This document shows, piece by piece, positions 8,601 through 17,935 of a stretch of 64,000 bases of DNA (position 1 is the stretch's first letter; each line of letters opens with the position of its first letter). The stretch comes from Novispirillum itersonii subsp. itersonii ATCC 12639 (lineage in GTDB: Bacteria > Pseudomonadota > Alphaproteobacteria > Rhodospirillales > Rhodospirillaceae). The notes beneath the pieces were generated by a model. That model worked only from the letters and a program-made list of their open reading frames with translations, was not told where the DNA came from and did no database searches. Both the position numbers and the translations under genes were made by a program. The DNA lies in NCBI RefSeq assembly GCF_000381985.1, contig NZ_KB907348.1:1-64000 (forward strand), read 5' to 3'.

Positions 8601-9545
8601 TCAGGCGGCTTTTTCAGCCAACCAGAGGACAACGGTCAGGGGATGGCCGGATGCCGGATGACCGGCAAGGGATTCAGCCGATGTCAGGGTCAGGCCTGCA
8701 TGGGCGCACCATGCCGTGACCTCTGCGTCGGAAAAGCCAAGACGGCGGTGGTTGTGTTGCGTCCGCAGGTCTTCCAGATCATGCGGGGCAAAGTCGATCA
8801 CCGCCAGCCGTCCGCCGGGGGCCAGCACCCGGGCCGCCTCCTGAATCGCGGCGGCGGGGCGATCAGCATAATGCAGAACCTGATGGATGGTCACCAGATC
8901 GGCTGAGGCATCGGGCAGCGGTACGGCATACATATCGCCGGGGCGGACCACGCAGTGGCGCAGGCCGTCACGGTCCAATGCGGCGCGGGCCACGGCCAGC
9001 ATCTCACGGCTGAGGTCGAGGCCGGTCGCCTGATCGGCCTGCGGCCCCAGCAGCGTCAACAGCCGTCCGGTGCCGGTGCCGATATCGACCAGATGGCGGA
9101 TCTGCTCTCCTCCCAGCCGGGAAGTCAGGGCCTGTTCCACTTCCCGCTCGTCGACATGCAGGGACCGGATGGCATCCCAGTTGGCTGCATTGTCCCGGAA
9201 ATAGGCGGCAGCAGCTTCGGCCCGCTCTTCCCGGACCTGATCCATCCGGGCGCGGTCGGCACTCAGTACAGTGTCATCTGCCGGGATCAGGCTGAGGATA
9301 TGGCGGGTCAGGATGGCACCGGTGCCGGTGCGGGCAGCACGGTAGAACACCCAGCTTCCTTCGCGGAAGCGCTCCAGAAGCTCGGTATCACACAGCACTT
9401 TCAGGTGACGCGAGATCCGGGGTTGGCTCTGGCCGACGATCCGGCACATATCGCTCACGGTCAGGTCGCCCTGGGCGCAGAGGGCCAGCAGGCGCAGGCG
9501 TGTTTCTTCTCCGGCAGCGCGGAGTCCTGCAAGGACGGTTTCCAT
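8601..9545 (-). CDS. sahR: SahR-like ArsR regulator fused to a SAM-methyltransferase domain
   Basis: 314 residues from the ATG at 9545. The N-terminal 90 residues are an ArsR-type winged helix (TRLRLLALCAQGDLTVSDMC then QPRISRHLKVLCD). The rest is a class I methyltransferase fold: VDIGTGTGRLLTLLGP (motif I), GLDLSREMLAVAR, HQVLHYADRP and ARVLAPGGRLAVIDFAP. In alphaproteobacteria such fusions adjacent to metF/metH are the SahR group, which sense S-adenosylhomocysteine and repress methionine-cycle genes; the role here is inferred from that family and context. An alternative ATG at 9584 (MSIRNIP) lies inside the palindromic operator and lacks a ribosome-binding site, so I rejected it. Confidence 0.85.
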   Translation of the reverse strand: METVLAGLRAAGEETRLRLLALCAQGDLTVSDMCRIVGQSQPRISRHLKVLCDTELLERFREGSWVFYRAARTGTGAILTRHILSLIPADDTVLSADRARMDQVREERAEAAAAYFRDNAANWDAIRSLHVDEREVEQALTSRLGGEQIRHLVDIGTGTGRLLTLLGPQADQATGLDLSREMLAVARAALDRDGLRHCVVRPGDMYAVPLPDASADLVTIHQVLHYADRPAAAIQEAARVLAPGGRLAVIDFAPHDLEDLRTQHNHRRLGFSDAEVTAWCAHAGLTLTSAESLAGHPASGHPLTVVLWLAEKAA

Positions 9546-9582
9546 GATCGGTTCCGGTGTGGTCGGGATGTTTCTTATGGAC

Positions 9583-9598
9583 ATAAAGATATCTTTAT
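9583..9598. promoter_or_regulatory. Perfect palindromic operator before sahR-metF-metH
   Basis: ATAAAGATATCTTTAT is a perfect 16-base palindrome in an AT-rich patch, 38 bases before the chosen sahR start. A second inverted repeat, CTGGA-TATG-TCCAG, sits beside it at 9601-9614. ArsR-family dimers bind such sites. Its position suggests autoregulation and joint control of the methionine genes. Confidence 0.7.
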
Positions 9599-9614
9599 AT
9601 CTGGATATGTCCAG

Positions 9615-10109
9615 TGGAATTTTGATGAGGAAAAGGGGAATGTCTGAATAGGATCTGGCGATGGCCCTGTGGACCCGCCCCTGACATTTTGCAATGCAGC
9701 TTTCTTGATAAAGGAACTGGCGTTGCCGGGGCATCTCTGCCAATATCCGCCACACTAATGCGGCTCTCACCGTCGGCGGAACTGTTGGACTGCTGGAAAT
9801 TTTAACCATTGTGTGGTACCCGTTGGGGTAAAGGTCACAGTGGGCTGGCACCGGGTTTACGGCGGAAAGTCTGCACAAACGATGCTTGATTGAATGTCTG
9901 CGTGCGGCACAGGTGTGTCCCCGGCAGATGTTGTGTGAAACTGGATTAGGGTGACAGCGTCTTTGGGCCTGATTAAAGGGACAGGCCCGCAGGCGTTGGC
10001 GGTGTAGGTGTGATCTGCGGTGTGGGTGTCCGGCTTGCTGACCGGGCCCAACCGGTTTTCAAAGGTCAGAGCCTGTGCCCGGATTAGAGAGACAGGGATA
10101 CACGAACAA
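9615..10109. other. Intergenic region between sahR and mlaA
   Basis: About 500 bases without a supportable gene. It must hold the divergent promoters for sahR and mlaA. I find no confident sigma-70 pair, RNA gene or long hairpin; the short open frames here lack coding character. Confidence 0.4.
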
Positions 10110-10946
10110 ATGGATCAACCGCTGATGGGCCAAGAAATGTCTCACCGCGCTTCTGGCTTTGCCGCTGCTTTCCTTCCGCTGCGGCGCTGGCGCAAGGGTG
10201 GCCTGCGCGCGGCCCTGCTTGGCACCGTCCTTCTGACGGCGACGGCCTGCGCCAATGGTGACAACGGGGCAAACGACCCGCTGGAACCGATGAACCGGGC
10301 TGTTTACAAAGTCAATCAGGCGGTTGATTACGTTCTGCTGCGTCCGCTGGCCTATGCTTACCGCGATGGTCTGCCGGATCCGATTCAGGAACGCATTGGC
10401 AATACCCTGCGCAATCTGGCGAGCCCGGTGGTGCTGGCCAACGATCTGATGCAGGGCGAATGGGACCGCGCATGGAGCACCTTCATGCGCTTCCTGATCA
10501 ATTCGACCTGGGGTCTGGCCGGTCTGCATGACATTGCGGCGCCGATGGGCTTTAAGCGCCATGATGAGGACTTTGGTCAGACGCTGGCGGTGGCCGGTGT
10601 TGATGAAGGCCCCTATATCGTCCTGCCCCTGCTTGGCCCGTCTAATGCCCGTGATGCTGTCGGTCGTGCGGTCGACTGGGCAATGGATCCGGTCCGCATT
10701 CTCGCTGCTGCCAAAAACTGGGATGAGTTCCAGTGGACCCGGACCGGCCTGACGGTGGTTGATGCCCGGGCCAGCCTGATTGACCCGATCAACGAGATTG
10801 AACGGTCGTCGCTGGATACTTACGTGGCCCTGCGCAGCATGTACCGTCAGCGGCGTGCGGCGGAGATCAGCAATCAGCCGGGTGGATACGGCAGCGGGGT
10901 TGACGGATCCGACTTTGACTTCCAGGATCCTCCGAAGACCCAGTAA
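10110..10946 (+). CDS. mlaA: MlaA (VacJ) outer-membrane lipid-asymmetry lipoprotein
   Basis: MlaA family lipoprotein, which removes misplaced phospholipids from the outer leaflet of the outer membrane. A hydrophobic signal ends in the lipobox TATAC; the mature protein opens with NDPLEPMNRAVYKVNQAVD and continues with LRPLAYAYRD, NTLRNLASPVVLANDLMQGE, FLINSTWGLAGLHDIA and GPYIVLPLLGPSNARD, all hallmarks of the family. Several in-frame starts are possible (10110, 10125, 10137); I took 10110, with a GGGA patch upstream, giving 278 residues. mlaC follows 219 bases later with a hairpin between them. Confidence 0.93.
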   Translation: MDQPLMGQEMSHRASGFAAAFLPLRRWRKGGLRAALLGTVLLTATACANGDNGANDPLEPMNRAVYKVNQAVDYVLLRPLAYAYRDGLPDPIQERIGNTLRNLASPVVLANDLMQGEWDRAWSTFMRFLINSTWGLAGLHDIAAPMGFKRHDEDFGQTLAVAGVDEGPYIVLPLLGPSNARDAVGRAVDWAMDPVRILAAAKNWDEFQWTRTGLTVVDARASLIDPINEIERSSLDTYVALRSMYRQRRAAEISNQPGGYGSGVDGSDFDFQDPPKTQ

Positions 10947-10966
10947 TCTTACCGGGATCTGACTGA

Positions 10967-10992
10967 CCGCCCTCCGGCTTGCCGGGGGGCGG
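10967..10992 (+). terminator. GC-rich hairpin after mlaA
   Basis: CCGCCCTCCGG pairs with CCGGGGGGCGG around a CTTG loop, with one G-T pair, 20 bases past the mlaA stop. No T-run follows, so termination would be weak or only partial before mlaC. Confidence 0.4.
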
Positions 10993-11165
10993 TTGCGTTC
11001 GGTCTGGCCTTCTTTTGCGGTAAGGCTGGGAGTGATCATCGGGATGCCACATTTTGCGGCACACTGGTGCTGTACTGTTTGGTTATGTAAACATGATCAA
11101 GGGAAGATCCCGGTCGGATTCGCGGTTTCTTCTTTTCTGATCAGCACTGCGGGAACACCTGTCTC

Positions 11166-11807
11166 ATGATGCGTTGGATTCGCTGGATTGCTCCGGTGTT
11201 TGTGGTCTTGGTGTCGGTGATGACGGCACTGCACAGCTCGTCTGCCTCGGCGGCGGATCTTGAAAAGGCGCGGGCATTGGTCGCGGAAGTGGCCGAAGAA
11301 GGCGTCCGTGAAGTGGTCGGGGCTAATGTCCCGCAGGCGGAAAAAATTGCCCGCTTCCGGACCCTGTTTGACCGCTATTTCGACATGCCTTCAATTTCCC
11401 GGTTTGTCCTTGGCCGGTCCTGGAAGGATGCCGATGCGGCGCAGCAGGCCCGTTTCGTTGATCAGTTCCGGGAACTGAACGTTTATACTTGGGCCCGCCG
11501 CTTCAAGGACTATAACGGTCAGAAGCTGGCTGTCACCGGGGTGCAGGCTGATGGCGACTCCGGGGCCTATGTCGATACGGTGGTTGAGCAGACCGAAGGT
11601 CAAAAGCCTCTGTCCGTGCGCTGGCGCCTCCGGATGCGCGAAGACGGCTGGCGGGTCGTTGATCTGATTGTCGAAGGGGTGTCAATGGCGATCACCTATC
11701 GCTCGGAATACTCTGCGGCCCTGTCGGATCCGTCGGTCACGGTCAACCGTCTGAACGACCTGATCGGTCTGCAGATCCAGCAGATGAAGGCCCAGCAGCC
11801 TTCCTGA
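11166..11807 (+). CDS. mlaC: MlaC-type periplasmic phospholipid-binding protein
   Basis: 213 residues with a cleavable signal peptide (MMRWIRWIAPVFVVLVSVMTAL, cleavage near SASA-AD). The mature protein has the MlaC/Ttg2D pattern: KIARFRTLFDRYFDMPSISRFVLGRSW, QFRELNVYTWARRFKDYNGQ, and WRVVDLIVEGVSMAITYRSEY. MlaC ferries phospholipid between MlaA in the outer membrane and the MlaFEDB transporter in the inner membrane. The MlaFEDB genes are not in this window. It is followed by a strong terminator. Confidence 0.92.
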   Translation: MMRWIRWIAPVFVVLVSVMTALHSSSASAADLEKARALVAEVAEEGVREVVGANVPQAEKIARFRTLFDRYFDMPSISRFVLGRSWKDADAAQQARFVDQFRELNVYTWARRFKDYNGQKLAVTGVQADGDSGAYVDTVVEQTEGQKPLSVRWRLRMREDGWRVVDLIVEGVSMAITYRSEYSAALSDPSVTVNRLNDLIGLQIQQMKAQQPS

Positions 11808-11863
11808 TCCGGTCTGCTTCCTCTGTCGCGGCGCGGTTTAGAGAAAGCGGATTGCTGAACTCA

Positions 11864-11901
11864 AAAAAATGCCACCCTGGTTTTACAGGGTGGCATTTTT
11901 T
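11864..11901. terminator. Bidirectional intrinsic terminator after mlaC
   Basis: ATGCCACCCTG pairs with CAGGGTGGCAT around a GTTTTA loop, with A-run before and T-run after. It can end rightward transcription from mlaC. Confidence 0.9.
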
Positions 11902-12060
11902 GTATGTTTTCATCCAAAAGCATTGTGTCTTTACCGGCCCTGCACCAATTGGTTGGTTCTGACCGAAAAGGCCCCGCGAATCGGCATGAAGCCTTAGGTT
12001 TTGCAAAATCCGCGCAGGGTATTTCCCCACTTAATTGCGGGAATTGGGTTACTTATTGAA

Positions 12061-12087
12061 TAAAGTCCTTACATTTTTAGAAGATAA
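12061..12087 (+). promoter_or_regulatory. Candidate sigma-28 (FliA-type) promoter for the chemoreceptor
   Basis: TAAA, exactly 15 bases, then GAAGATAA: four of four and six of eight matches to the flagellar sigma-28 consensus TAAA-N15-GCCGATAA. It lies about 175 bases before the chemoreceptor start. The rest of the 11902-12261 gap shows no gene. Whether this organism has FliA is not visible here. Confidence 0.4.
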
Positions 12088-12261
12088 TGCCAGAAAAAGT
12101 ATATTTGATAGTCTTTTTGCCTAATCCTCCTTGTGCTTGTTGTTCTCTGCCTGTTTCGGCCACTATCGCAGGAATGGCAGACAGATCGGGCGTAAGGAGG
12201 ATGCGCCGGGTCGGTCAACGTTTACCGGCACGCTAAAAGCCGGACCGAACCGGGGATACCC

Positions 12262-14556
12262 ATGCTCAAAAAAATGAAGCTCAGGGGCCAGCTTTCCGTT
12301 GTTAATGTTCTGTTTCTCATCCCCTCCGTCATTTTTCTCGGCCTGCTGCTGAATGAAAAAATGACTCTGGTGAAGGATACAGAGCGGGAGCTGTATGGCC
12401 TTACTATTTTAAAATGGCTGTCATCCGTCGATGAGGGGATCGCCCTGAATTTGACCGGCGCACCGGCGGCCACGCAAGATGAGCTGGCCGCCCGTCAGGC
12501 CGATGCTCTTGCCCAGTCCACCCGGCTCAACGGGGTCGGCGACAGCCTGACCAAAGCGGCGGCGGCGGTGGAGGCCTGGCAGAAACAGGCGAACCCCGAT
12601 ACTCTGTTTGCCCTGCGCGGCGCTGTCGCGGAAGCCCGGCGCACCGCTGCAAATCTGTCAGGCATCAGTGCTGACGCAAACCCGGAGATTTCCGCCCTGA
12701 TGGCGGTGACGCTGGACCGCACCCCGCAGGTCGCCAAACTGTTGGGGCAGAGTACCGACCTCTACCTCAAGGCTGCACCCCGGAAGATGATCACATCGGA
12801 AGGGAATATGGAGATCCTGAAGGCGGAAGGCGTGATCGTAAACGCCCTGCAGTCCGTCGATCAGGCGATGTCCGTAGTGGCGGCGACGGCCCCGGCGCTG
12901 GTGCCGGTTTTAGAAGAACCGGCGAAGGCGTTTGTTCAGCAGTCGAATTTTCTGGCCTCAACCCTGAAAGCCAAGGCTGAGCCGCAGGAACCGGCGATGG
13001 CTGAGGCGCTGGGGCTGCCGATCGGTGCGGCGCGGATTCTCAAAAAGGATGCCGCTGAAATTGCAGAGCTGGCCCCCAAGGTGATTCAGGCGGCTTATGC
13101 GTTCGACCGTCTGGTTCTGGATACGGCGGAAACCCAGCTGGAGGCCCGCGACCGGGCTGCGTGGCGGGTGGCCATCCTCAGTCTGGTGCTGTCTCTGGCG
13201 GCGGTCGGGGTGATCTTTGTCGGGGTGCAGGTGTTCATTCAGCGTCGGCTGGTGGATCCGCTGTCACGGTTGGCGGAGTCGGTGGACCGTCTGGCCCGTG
13301 GTGATACCAGCAGCCGGATGCCTGCGTTTGCCCGCAGTGACGAAATCGGGTCGATGTCGGTGGCGCTGGGTGATCTGCATGCTGTGACGGTACGGGCCTT
13401 TATGCTGCAGGATATGCTGGAGGAAATGCCCATCAACATCCTGACCTGTTCGTCACAGGATGGGACGATCACGTATTTCAACCGCGCCATGCGGGGAGTC
13501 CTGCAGGAGATGCGGGCGCAGTTGCCCTGTGATCCGGCGGATCTGACCGGTCGTCCGGTCAGTGCCCTGCCGGGTGTCGGCGACAGCATCATCCGCCGGG
13601 TGACGCAGGCTGCGGCCCTGCCGGACCGGGAGCGGGTCCATATTGGCGAGGAGACCATTGATCAGCGTCTCAGCGCCCTGCACGATCAGTCCGGCAGCCA
13701 TGTCAGCACCATGGTGATCTGGACCGTTGTGTCGGCGCAGGAACGCCTGTCGAATACCTTCCGGACCACCATTGACGGCGTGCTGAGTGACGTGCGCAAT
13801 GTTTCTGATGCTGTGGCATCCCTGAATGCCTTTGCCGAAGAGGCGACGACGGAGACAGTGTCGGTTTCCGGGATGGTGGAAGATACCTCGGCAACCGTGC
13901 AGTCTGTGGCGGCGGCGGCGGAACAGCTGGCGGCCTCCATCGGCGAAATCAGCGCTCAGGTCGGCCGGTCTGCGGCAATTGCGGCAGAGGCGGCCTTGGG
14001 GGCGCAGCGCAGCAGTGAGACCCTGTCCGGTCTGGCCGAGGTGACGCACCGCATCGGTGAGATTACCAGCATGATCACCGAAATTGCCTCGCAGACCCAG
14101 ATGCTGGCTCTGAATGCAACCATCGAGGCGGCCCGCGCCGGTGATGCCGGAAAAGGCTTTGCCGTGGTGGCGGAAGAGGTGAAAGGGCTGGCCCAGCAGA
14201 CGGCCAAGGCAACGGAAGATATCGCCGCCCAGATTGCCGCCGTGCAGAAGGCGGCAATGGATGCAGTCCGGGTGAATGATGAGGTGTCCGGCACCATCGG
14301 TGCCATTGAACAGATCGCGGCGACGATTACCGAATCGGTGGAACAGCAGTCGGCAGCCACCCGCGAGATGGTGGAACATATTACCGTGGCATCGCAACGG
14401 ACCCGGACGGTGGTGGAGCGGCTGGAGGGAATGCGGGGCAGCATCACCCGGACCAGCTCCCACACCGGAACGCTGGCGGAAACGGCATCATTGCTGGACG
14501 GCCGCACGCAAGGTCTGTCGGGGGAATGGGACCGGTTCATCAAGACATCAACCTGA
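12262..14556 (+). CDS. Methyl-accepting chemotaxis protein with PAS-like insert
   Basis: 764 residues. A first membrane segment (about 14-30) is followed by a helical periplasmic domain of about 270 residues, a second membrane segment (about 302-326, [19 protein letters not shown]), a HAMP domain ([21 protein letters not shown]), a PAS-like stretch (about 381-480, [25 protein letters not shown]) and the signalling coiled coil with its hairpin tip [23 protein letters not shown] near 612. It should cluster with CheA/CheW and steer the flagellum whose genes fill this window. The ligand is unknown. The PAS-like segment after HAMP may add an internal redox or energy input. Confidence 0.9.
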   Translation: MLKKMKLRGQLSVVNVLFLIPSVIFLGLLLNEKMTLVKDTERELYGLTILKWLSSVDEGIALNLTGAPAATQDELAARQADALAQSTRLNGVGDSLTKAAAAVEAWQKQANPDTLFALRGAVAEARRTAANLSGISADANPEISALMAVTLDRTPQVAKLLGQSTDLYLKAAPRKMITSEGNMEILKAEGVIVNALQSVDQAMSVVAATAPALVPVLEEPAKAFVQQSNFLASTLKAKAEPQEPAMAEALGLPIGAARILKKDAAEIAELAPKVIQAAYAFDRLVLDTAETQLEARDRAAWRVAILSLVLSLAAVGVIFVGVQVFIQRRLVDPLSRLAESVDRLARGDTSSRMPAFARSDEIGSMSVALGDLHAVTVRAFMLQDMLEEMPINILTCSSQDGTITYFNRAMRGVLQEMRAQLPCDPADLTGRPVSALPGVGDSIIRRVTQAAALPDRERVHIGEETIDQRLSALHDQSGSHVSTMVIWTVVSAQERLSNTFRTTIDGVLSDVRNVSDAVASLNAFAEEATTETVSVSGMVEDTSATVQSVAAAAEQLAASIGEISAQVGRSAAIAAEAALGAQRSSETLSGLAEVTHRIGEITSMITEIASQTQMLALNATIEAARAGDAGKGFAVVAEEVKGLAQQTAKATEDIAAQIAAVQKAAMDAVRVNDEVSGTIGAIEQIAATITESVEQQSAATREMVEHITVASQRTRTVVERLEGMRGSITRTSSHTGTLAETASLLDGRTQGLSGEWDRFIKTST

Positions 14557-14592
14557 CCTGCCTGAGGCTGCGGGAAGGGAGTAAGGAGAAGG

Positions 14593-14615
14593 CGGGGCCG
14601 TCAAAAGCGGCCCCG
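14593..14615 (+). terminator. Intrinsic terminator after the chemoreceptor
   Basis: CGGGGCCG and CGGCCCCG separated by TCAAAAG, followed by a T-rich run TTCTTCTTTT. Confidence 0.85.
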
Positions 14616-14674
14616 TTCTTCTTTTGTCCGCATTTTTTGCTGTGTCGCTCTCGGGAAGCCCCTATAGTACCGGC

Positions 14675-16969
14675 ATGATGGACGACGCCTTTGACCTGAC
14701 TGAAGACTACACGCCCCCGCCGCCGCCGGTTGGGGTGGATCCCCCATGGCTGACCGGCCTGAACCCGGAACAGCGGCAGGCGGTGACGATCACCGAAGGC
14801 CCGTTGCTGGTGCTGTCGGGGGCGGGAACCGGAAAGACCCGGGTGCTGACCACCCGCCTGACCCACATCGTGGCGTCCCGGCTGGCGCAGCCGTGGCGGG
14901 TTCTGGCCGTGACCTTCACCAATCGGGCGGCGAAAGAAATGCGGGAGCGGGTCGGTACGCTGATTGGCCCTGCTGCGGATCAGGTCTGGCTCGGCACGTT
15001 TCATGCGCTGGCCCTGCGGATGCTGCGTAAGCATGCTGACAAGGTCGGTCTGCAGTCCGGGTTCAGTATTCTGGATAGCGATGACCAGAGCCGGGTGCTC
15101 AAGGCCCTGATGGAAGAGGCCGGGGTCGATGTAAAAAAGTGGCCGGTGGTGATGGTCATGGGGGTGATCCAGCGCTGGAAAGACCGAGGCTGGACCCCGG
15201 ATCAGGTGCCGGGGCAGGAAGCGACCGGCGATATTGCCGGTGGCCGGCTGCTCGACCTGTACCGCGCCTATCAGGCGCGTCTGTTAGCCCTGAATGCCTG
15301 TGATTTCGGCGATCTGCTGCTGCATGTGCTGGTGATCCTGCGGGATCATGCCGATGTGCTGGCCGGGTATCAGGACCAGTTCCGCTATATTCTGGTGGAT
15401 GAGTATCAGGATACCAATACCGCGCAATATTTGTGGCTGCGCCTGTTGGCGCGGGGTCACCGCAATATCTGCTGCGTCGGTGATGACGATCAGTCGATCT
15501 ATTCCTGGCGCGGTGCGGAAGTTGGCAACATCCTGCGCTTCGAGCATGACTTCCCCGGTGCGCAGGTGGTGCGGCTGGAACGGAATTACCGCTCGACCCC
15601 GACGATTCTTGGGGCTGCGTCAGCGGTCATCCGCAACAACACCGGTCGCCTGGGGAAGGATCTGCGCGCCGCCGGGGCGACGGAAGACGGCGAGCCGATT
15701 CGCGTTTACGGTGTCTGGGATGGCCCGGCGGAGGCCCGGCACGTGGTGGAGCAGATGGAAAGCCTGCACCGTCGCGGCGAGCGGCTGTCCTCAATGGCAG
15801 TGCTGGTCCGCGCCGGATTCCAGACCCGCGAATTTGAAGAACGCCTGATCACTACCGGCACACCATACCGGATGATCGGCGGGCTGCGGTTTTATGAACG
15901 GCAGGAAATCCGGGATGCGATGGCCTATCTGCGGCTTATTGAGCAACCGGCGGATGATCTGGCTTTTGAACGCATCATCAATCTGCCAAAACGCGGGTTG
16001 GGGGATGCGGCGATGCAGACCATCCATCTGTCCGCCCGGGCATTGGGCTGCCCGTTATTACAGGCTGCACGGTCCCTGTTGGAGACTGATGAACTGAAGG
16101 CCAAGCCCCGGGCAGCGTTACGCGGCTTTGTCGAGGCGATTGATGAATGGGCTGCCCTGCGGGGCGGCATGGATCCGTCAGAGCTGGCGGCGACCGTCCT
16201 TGATGGTTCCGGCTATCTTGAGATGTGGAAGAAAGATAAGAGCCCTGAGGCACCGGGCCGGGTTGAAAACCTGCAGGAATTTATCCGTGGGCTGGAGGAT
16301 TACGACAGCCTGACAGAGTTTCTGGAGCATGTTTCTCTGGTGATGGAAAACGACAGCAAGGCAGGAACCGGCGATGCGGTCACGCTGATGACCCTGCATG
16401 CCGCCAAAGGGCTGGAGTTTGATACCGTTTTTCTACCCGGTTGGGAGGAAGAGGTTTTCCCGAACCGCCGGGCTCTTGACGAAGGCGGGGTGTCCGCTCT
16501 GGAAGAAGAACGGCGGCTCGCCTATGTCGGTCTGACCCGGGCCCGTAAGCGGGTGTTTATCACCCATGCCTCCCAGCGCCGGATTTTCCGCGACTGGGTG
16601 ATGTGTGTGCCGTCCCGCTTCATCGGCGAGGTGCCGGAGACTTTTAAGGAAGAGGACTCCGATGTCGGCCTGATCGGCGGTGGCCGTAGCCAGCGTGAAG
16701 CCTGGTCGAGCTGGGACGGGGGCAATGCATCCAGCGGCTGGGATCAGCGGAAGCAGGCATTCCGGGAACGGGAAGGACTGACATGGCAGGTTTCCACCCG
16801 TGAGACCTCGCGGGGGGATCAGGACGGTTACAGCGTCGGGGACCGGGTCTTTCACCAGAAGTTTGGTCATGGCCGCGTCTGTGCGGTGGATGGCAACAAG
16901 CTGGAGGTGGACTTTGATAAGGCTGGTCGCAAAAAGGTCATCGACAGTTTTGTCAGCACTGACCCATAA
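14675..16969 (+). CDS. uvrD: UvrD/PcrA-type ATP-dependent DNA helicase
   Basis: 764 residues from the ATG at 14675. Superfamily 1A helicase: Q motif NPEQRQAV, Walker A GAGTGKTRVLTTRL (near 49), LAVTFTNRAAKEMRERV, DEYQDTN (motif II), GDDDQSIYSWRGA (motif III), RNYRSTPTIL (IV), TLHAAKGLEFDTVFLPG (V) and RRLAYVGLTRARKRV (VI). The C-terminus keeps the Tudor-like RNA-polymerase-binding segment YSVGDRVFHQKFGHGRVCAV found in PcrA/UvrD. Roles are nucleotide-excision and mismatch repair and clearing of stalled polymerase. An earlier in-frame ATG at 14624 lies just past the previous gene's terminator; TATAGT at 14663-14668 is only seven bases before the chosen start, so translation may be leaderless. 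Confidence 0.95.
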   Translation: MMDDAFDLTEDYTPPPPPVGVDPPWLTGLNPEQRQAVTITEGPLLVLSGAGTGKTRVLTTRLTHIVASRLAQPWRVLAVTFTNRAAKEMRERVGTLIGPAADQVWLGTFHALALRMLRKHADKVGLQSGFSILDSDDQSRVLKALMEEAGVDVKKWPVVMVMGVIQRWKDRGWTPDQVPGQEATGDIAGGRLLDLYRAYQARLLALNACDFGDLLLHVLVILRDHADVLAGYQDQFRYILVDEYQDTNTAQYLWLRLLARGHRNICCVGDDDQSIYSWRGAEVGNILRFEHDFPGAQVVRLERNYRSTPTILGAASAVIRNNTGRLGKDLRAAGATEDGEPIRVYGVWDGPAEARHVVEQMESLHRRGERLSSMAVLVRAGFQTREFEERLITTGTPYRMIGGLRFYERQEIRDAMAYLRLIEQPADDLAFERIINLPKRGLGDAAMQTIHLSARALGCPLLQAARSLLETDELKAKPRAALRGFVEAIDEWAALRGGMDPSELAATVLDGSGYLEMWKKDKSPEAPGRVENLQEFIRGLEDYDSLTEFLEHVSLVMENDSKAGTGDAVTLMTLHAAKGLEFDTVFLPGWEEEVFPNRRALDEGGVSALEEERRLAYVGLTRARKRVFITHASQRRIFRDWVMCVPSRFIGEVPETFKEEDSDVGLIGGGRSQREAWSSWDGGNASSGWDQRKQAFREREGLTWQVSTRETSRGDQDGYSVGDRVFHQKFGHGRVCAVDGNKLEVDFDKAGRKKVIDSFVSTDP

Positions 16970-17120
16970 GCGCCACGGGGGCGTCACTGTCCTGTCTTGC
17001 CCCCCTTTCCCTTGACGGCAGAGTGGGAAAGGTGCATCTCCGGGGCAACCGGGGCGGGATGCCCCACCGACGTTGCGGCAGCGGATTCCGGGTCCGTGCC
17101 GTTTGTGAGGAGTAAAAGCG

Positions 17121-17444
17121 GTGATCCGTCACATTGTGCTGTTCAGCGCCAAAGATCAGGCTGACGTGGAGGTGATTCGCGAGGGCCTGTCGATTTTGCG
17201 GGACATCCCGGGGTCGCACCACTTTGAAGTGGCGTTTAACTCCAAGCGCGATGGACTGTCGAAAGAAATCGACGTGATCGTTTATGGCGAGTTCGACAGC
17301 TACGAGGCCCTTGATGCCTATAAGGCACATCCTCTGTACGAAGAATCGATCCGCCGGGTGCGCCCGCTGCGCGAAATCCGCATGGCGGTCGATTTTGAAA
17401 GTGCGTTTGCCCACAGCAGTCTGCTGCGCGAGACCGCAGCCTGA
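17121..17444 (+). CDS. Dabb-family stress-responsive ferredoxin-like-fold protein
   Basis: 107 residues with a GTG start and a clear GGAG ribosome-binding site eight bases upstream. The sequence IRHIVLFSAKDQ, EVAFNSKRDGLSKEIDVIVYGEFDSYEALDAYKAHPLYEE is the dimeric alpha/beta-barrel (Dabb) domain. Bacterial members are mostly uncharacterised small cytoplasmic dimers; no catalytic role can be assigned. It sits between the helicase and a strong terminator, apparently as a single-gene unit. Confidence 0.88.
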   Translation: MIRHIVLFSAKDQADVEVIREGLSILRDIPGSHHFEVAFNSKRDGLSKEIDVIVYGEFDSYEALDAYKAHPLYEESIRRVRPLREIRMAVDFESAFAHSSLLRETAA

Positions 17445-17469
17445 CCGTCTGACTGCGATGCCGTAAAAA

Positions 17470-17506
17470 ATCAACCCCGCTGACTGGATAGGTCAGCGGG
17501 GTTGAT
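17470..17506. terminator. Intrinsic terminator after the Dabb gene
   Basis: Fifteen-base arms ATCAACCCCGCTGAC and GTCAGCGGGGTTGAT with a seven-base loop, preceded by an A-run and followed by CTTTTC, so it can serve both this gene and the small leftward gene beyond. Confidence 0.9.
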
Positions 17507-17547
17507 CTTTTCAGTTCTGGTCGCCTGCCGGGGCAGGGGGCGCGGGA

Positions 17548-17670
17548 TCAGCCTTTGCCGCGCAGCCAGCGGGACAAGGTGGAAAAGAAGCTGCCGGCCA
17601 TGGCGCCGCGGGCAGCGGTGGCAGCCTGATAGGCGGAGACGGTGTTCGACGGGGTCTGGATCTGGGACAT
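17548..17670 (-). CDS. 40-residue small protein of unknown function
   Basis: Starts MSQIQTPSNTVSAYQAATAA and ends in a basic amphipathic tail, TLSRWLRGKG. The start is supported by an excellent ribosome-binding site, CAGGAGA, eight bases upstream on the leftward strand, and the frame ends just before a bidirectional terminator. It has one moderately hydrophobic segment (ARGAMAGSFFSTL) and could touch the membrane. I do not recognise a family. It is divergent from prmA. The call rests on the start signals and placement, not on similarity. Confidence 0.5.
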   Translation of the reverse strand: MSQIQTPSNTVSAYQAATAARGAMAGSFFSTLSRWLRGKG

Positions 17671-17935
17671 CTCAGGTCTCCTGAAAATGATTAAGTCAGC
17701 TTTACTGACCTTTGTTGCCACTCTACGCGGTTTCTGGCGCTGCGGGAGCGCAGATTTTGCACGGGCTCCCCGCATTTGGTGCATGGCTTCTGCCTTACTG
17801 CCCGTTTGGGTGGGGCGTGGCGGCTGTCTGGATGGTCTGGCGTCGGAACGCTGTTAAAACCACAAGACAGGCAGGGCCGGGGCTGGTAAAAACCGCCTGA
17901 CGACGGTCCGCTACGGTCAGGAAGGAACTGCAGGA

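Noticed and set aside
10059-11039. A 326-residue frame antisense to mlaA
   Set aside because: mlaA is a clear family member with a lipobox; the antisense product is featureless.
17712-17900. A 62-residue hydrophobic frame upstream of prmA
   Set aside because: Starts on TTG without a ribosome-binding site and overlaps the promoter region of a better-supported small gene on the other strand.
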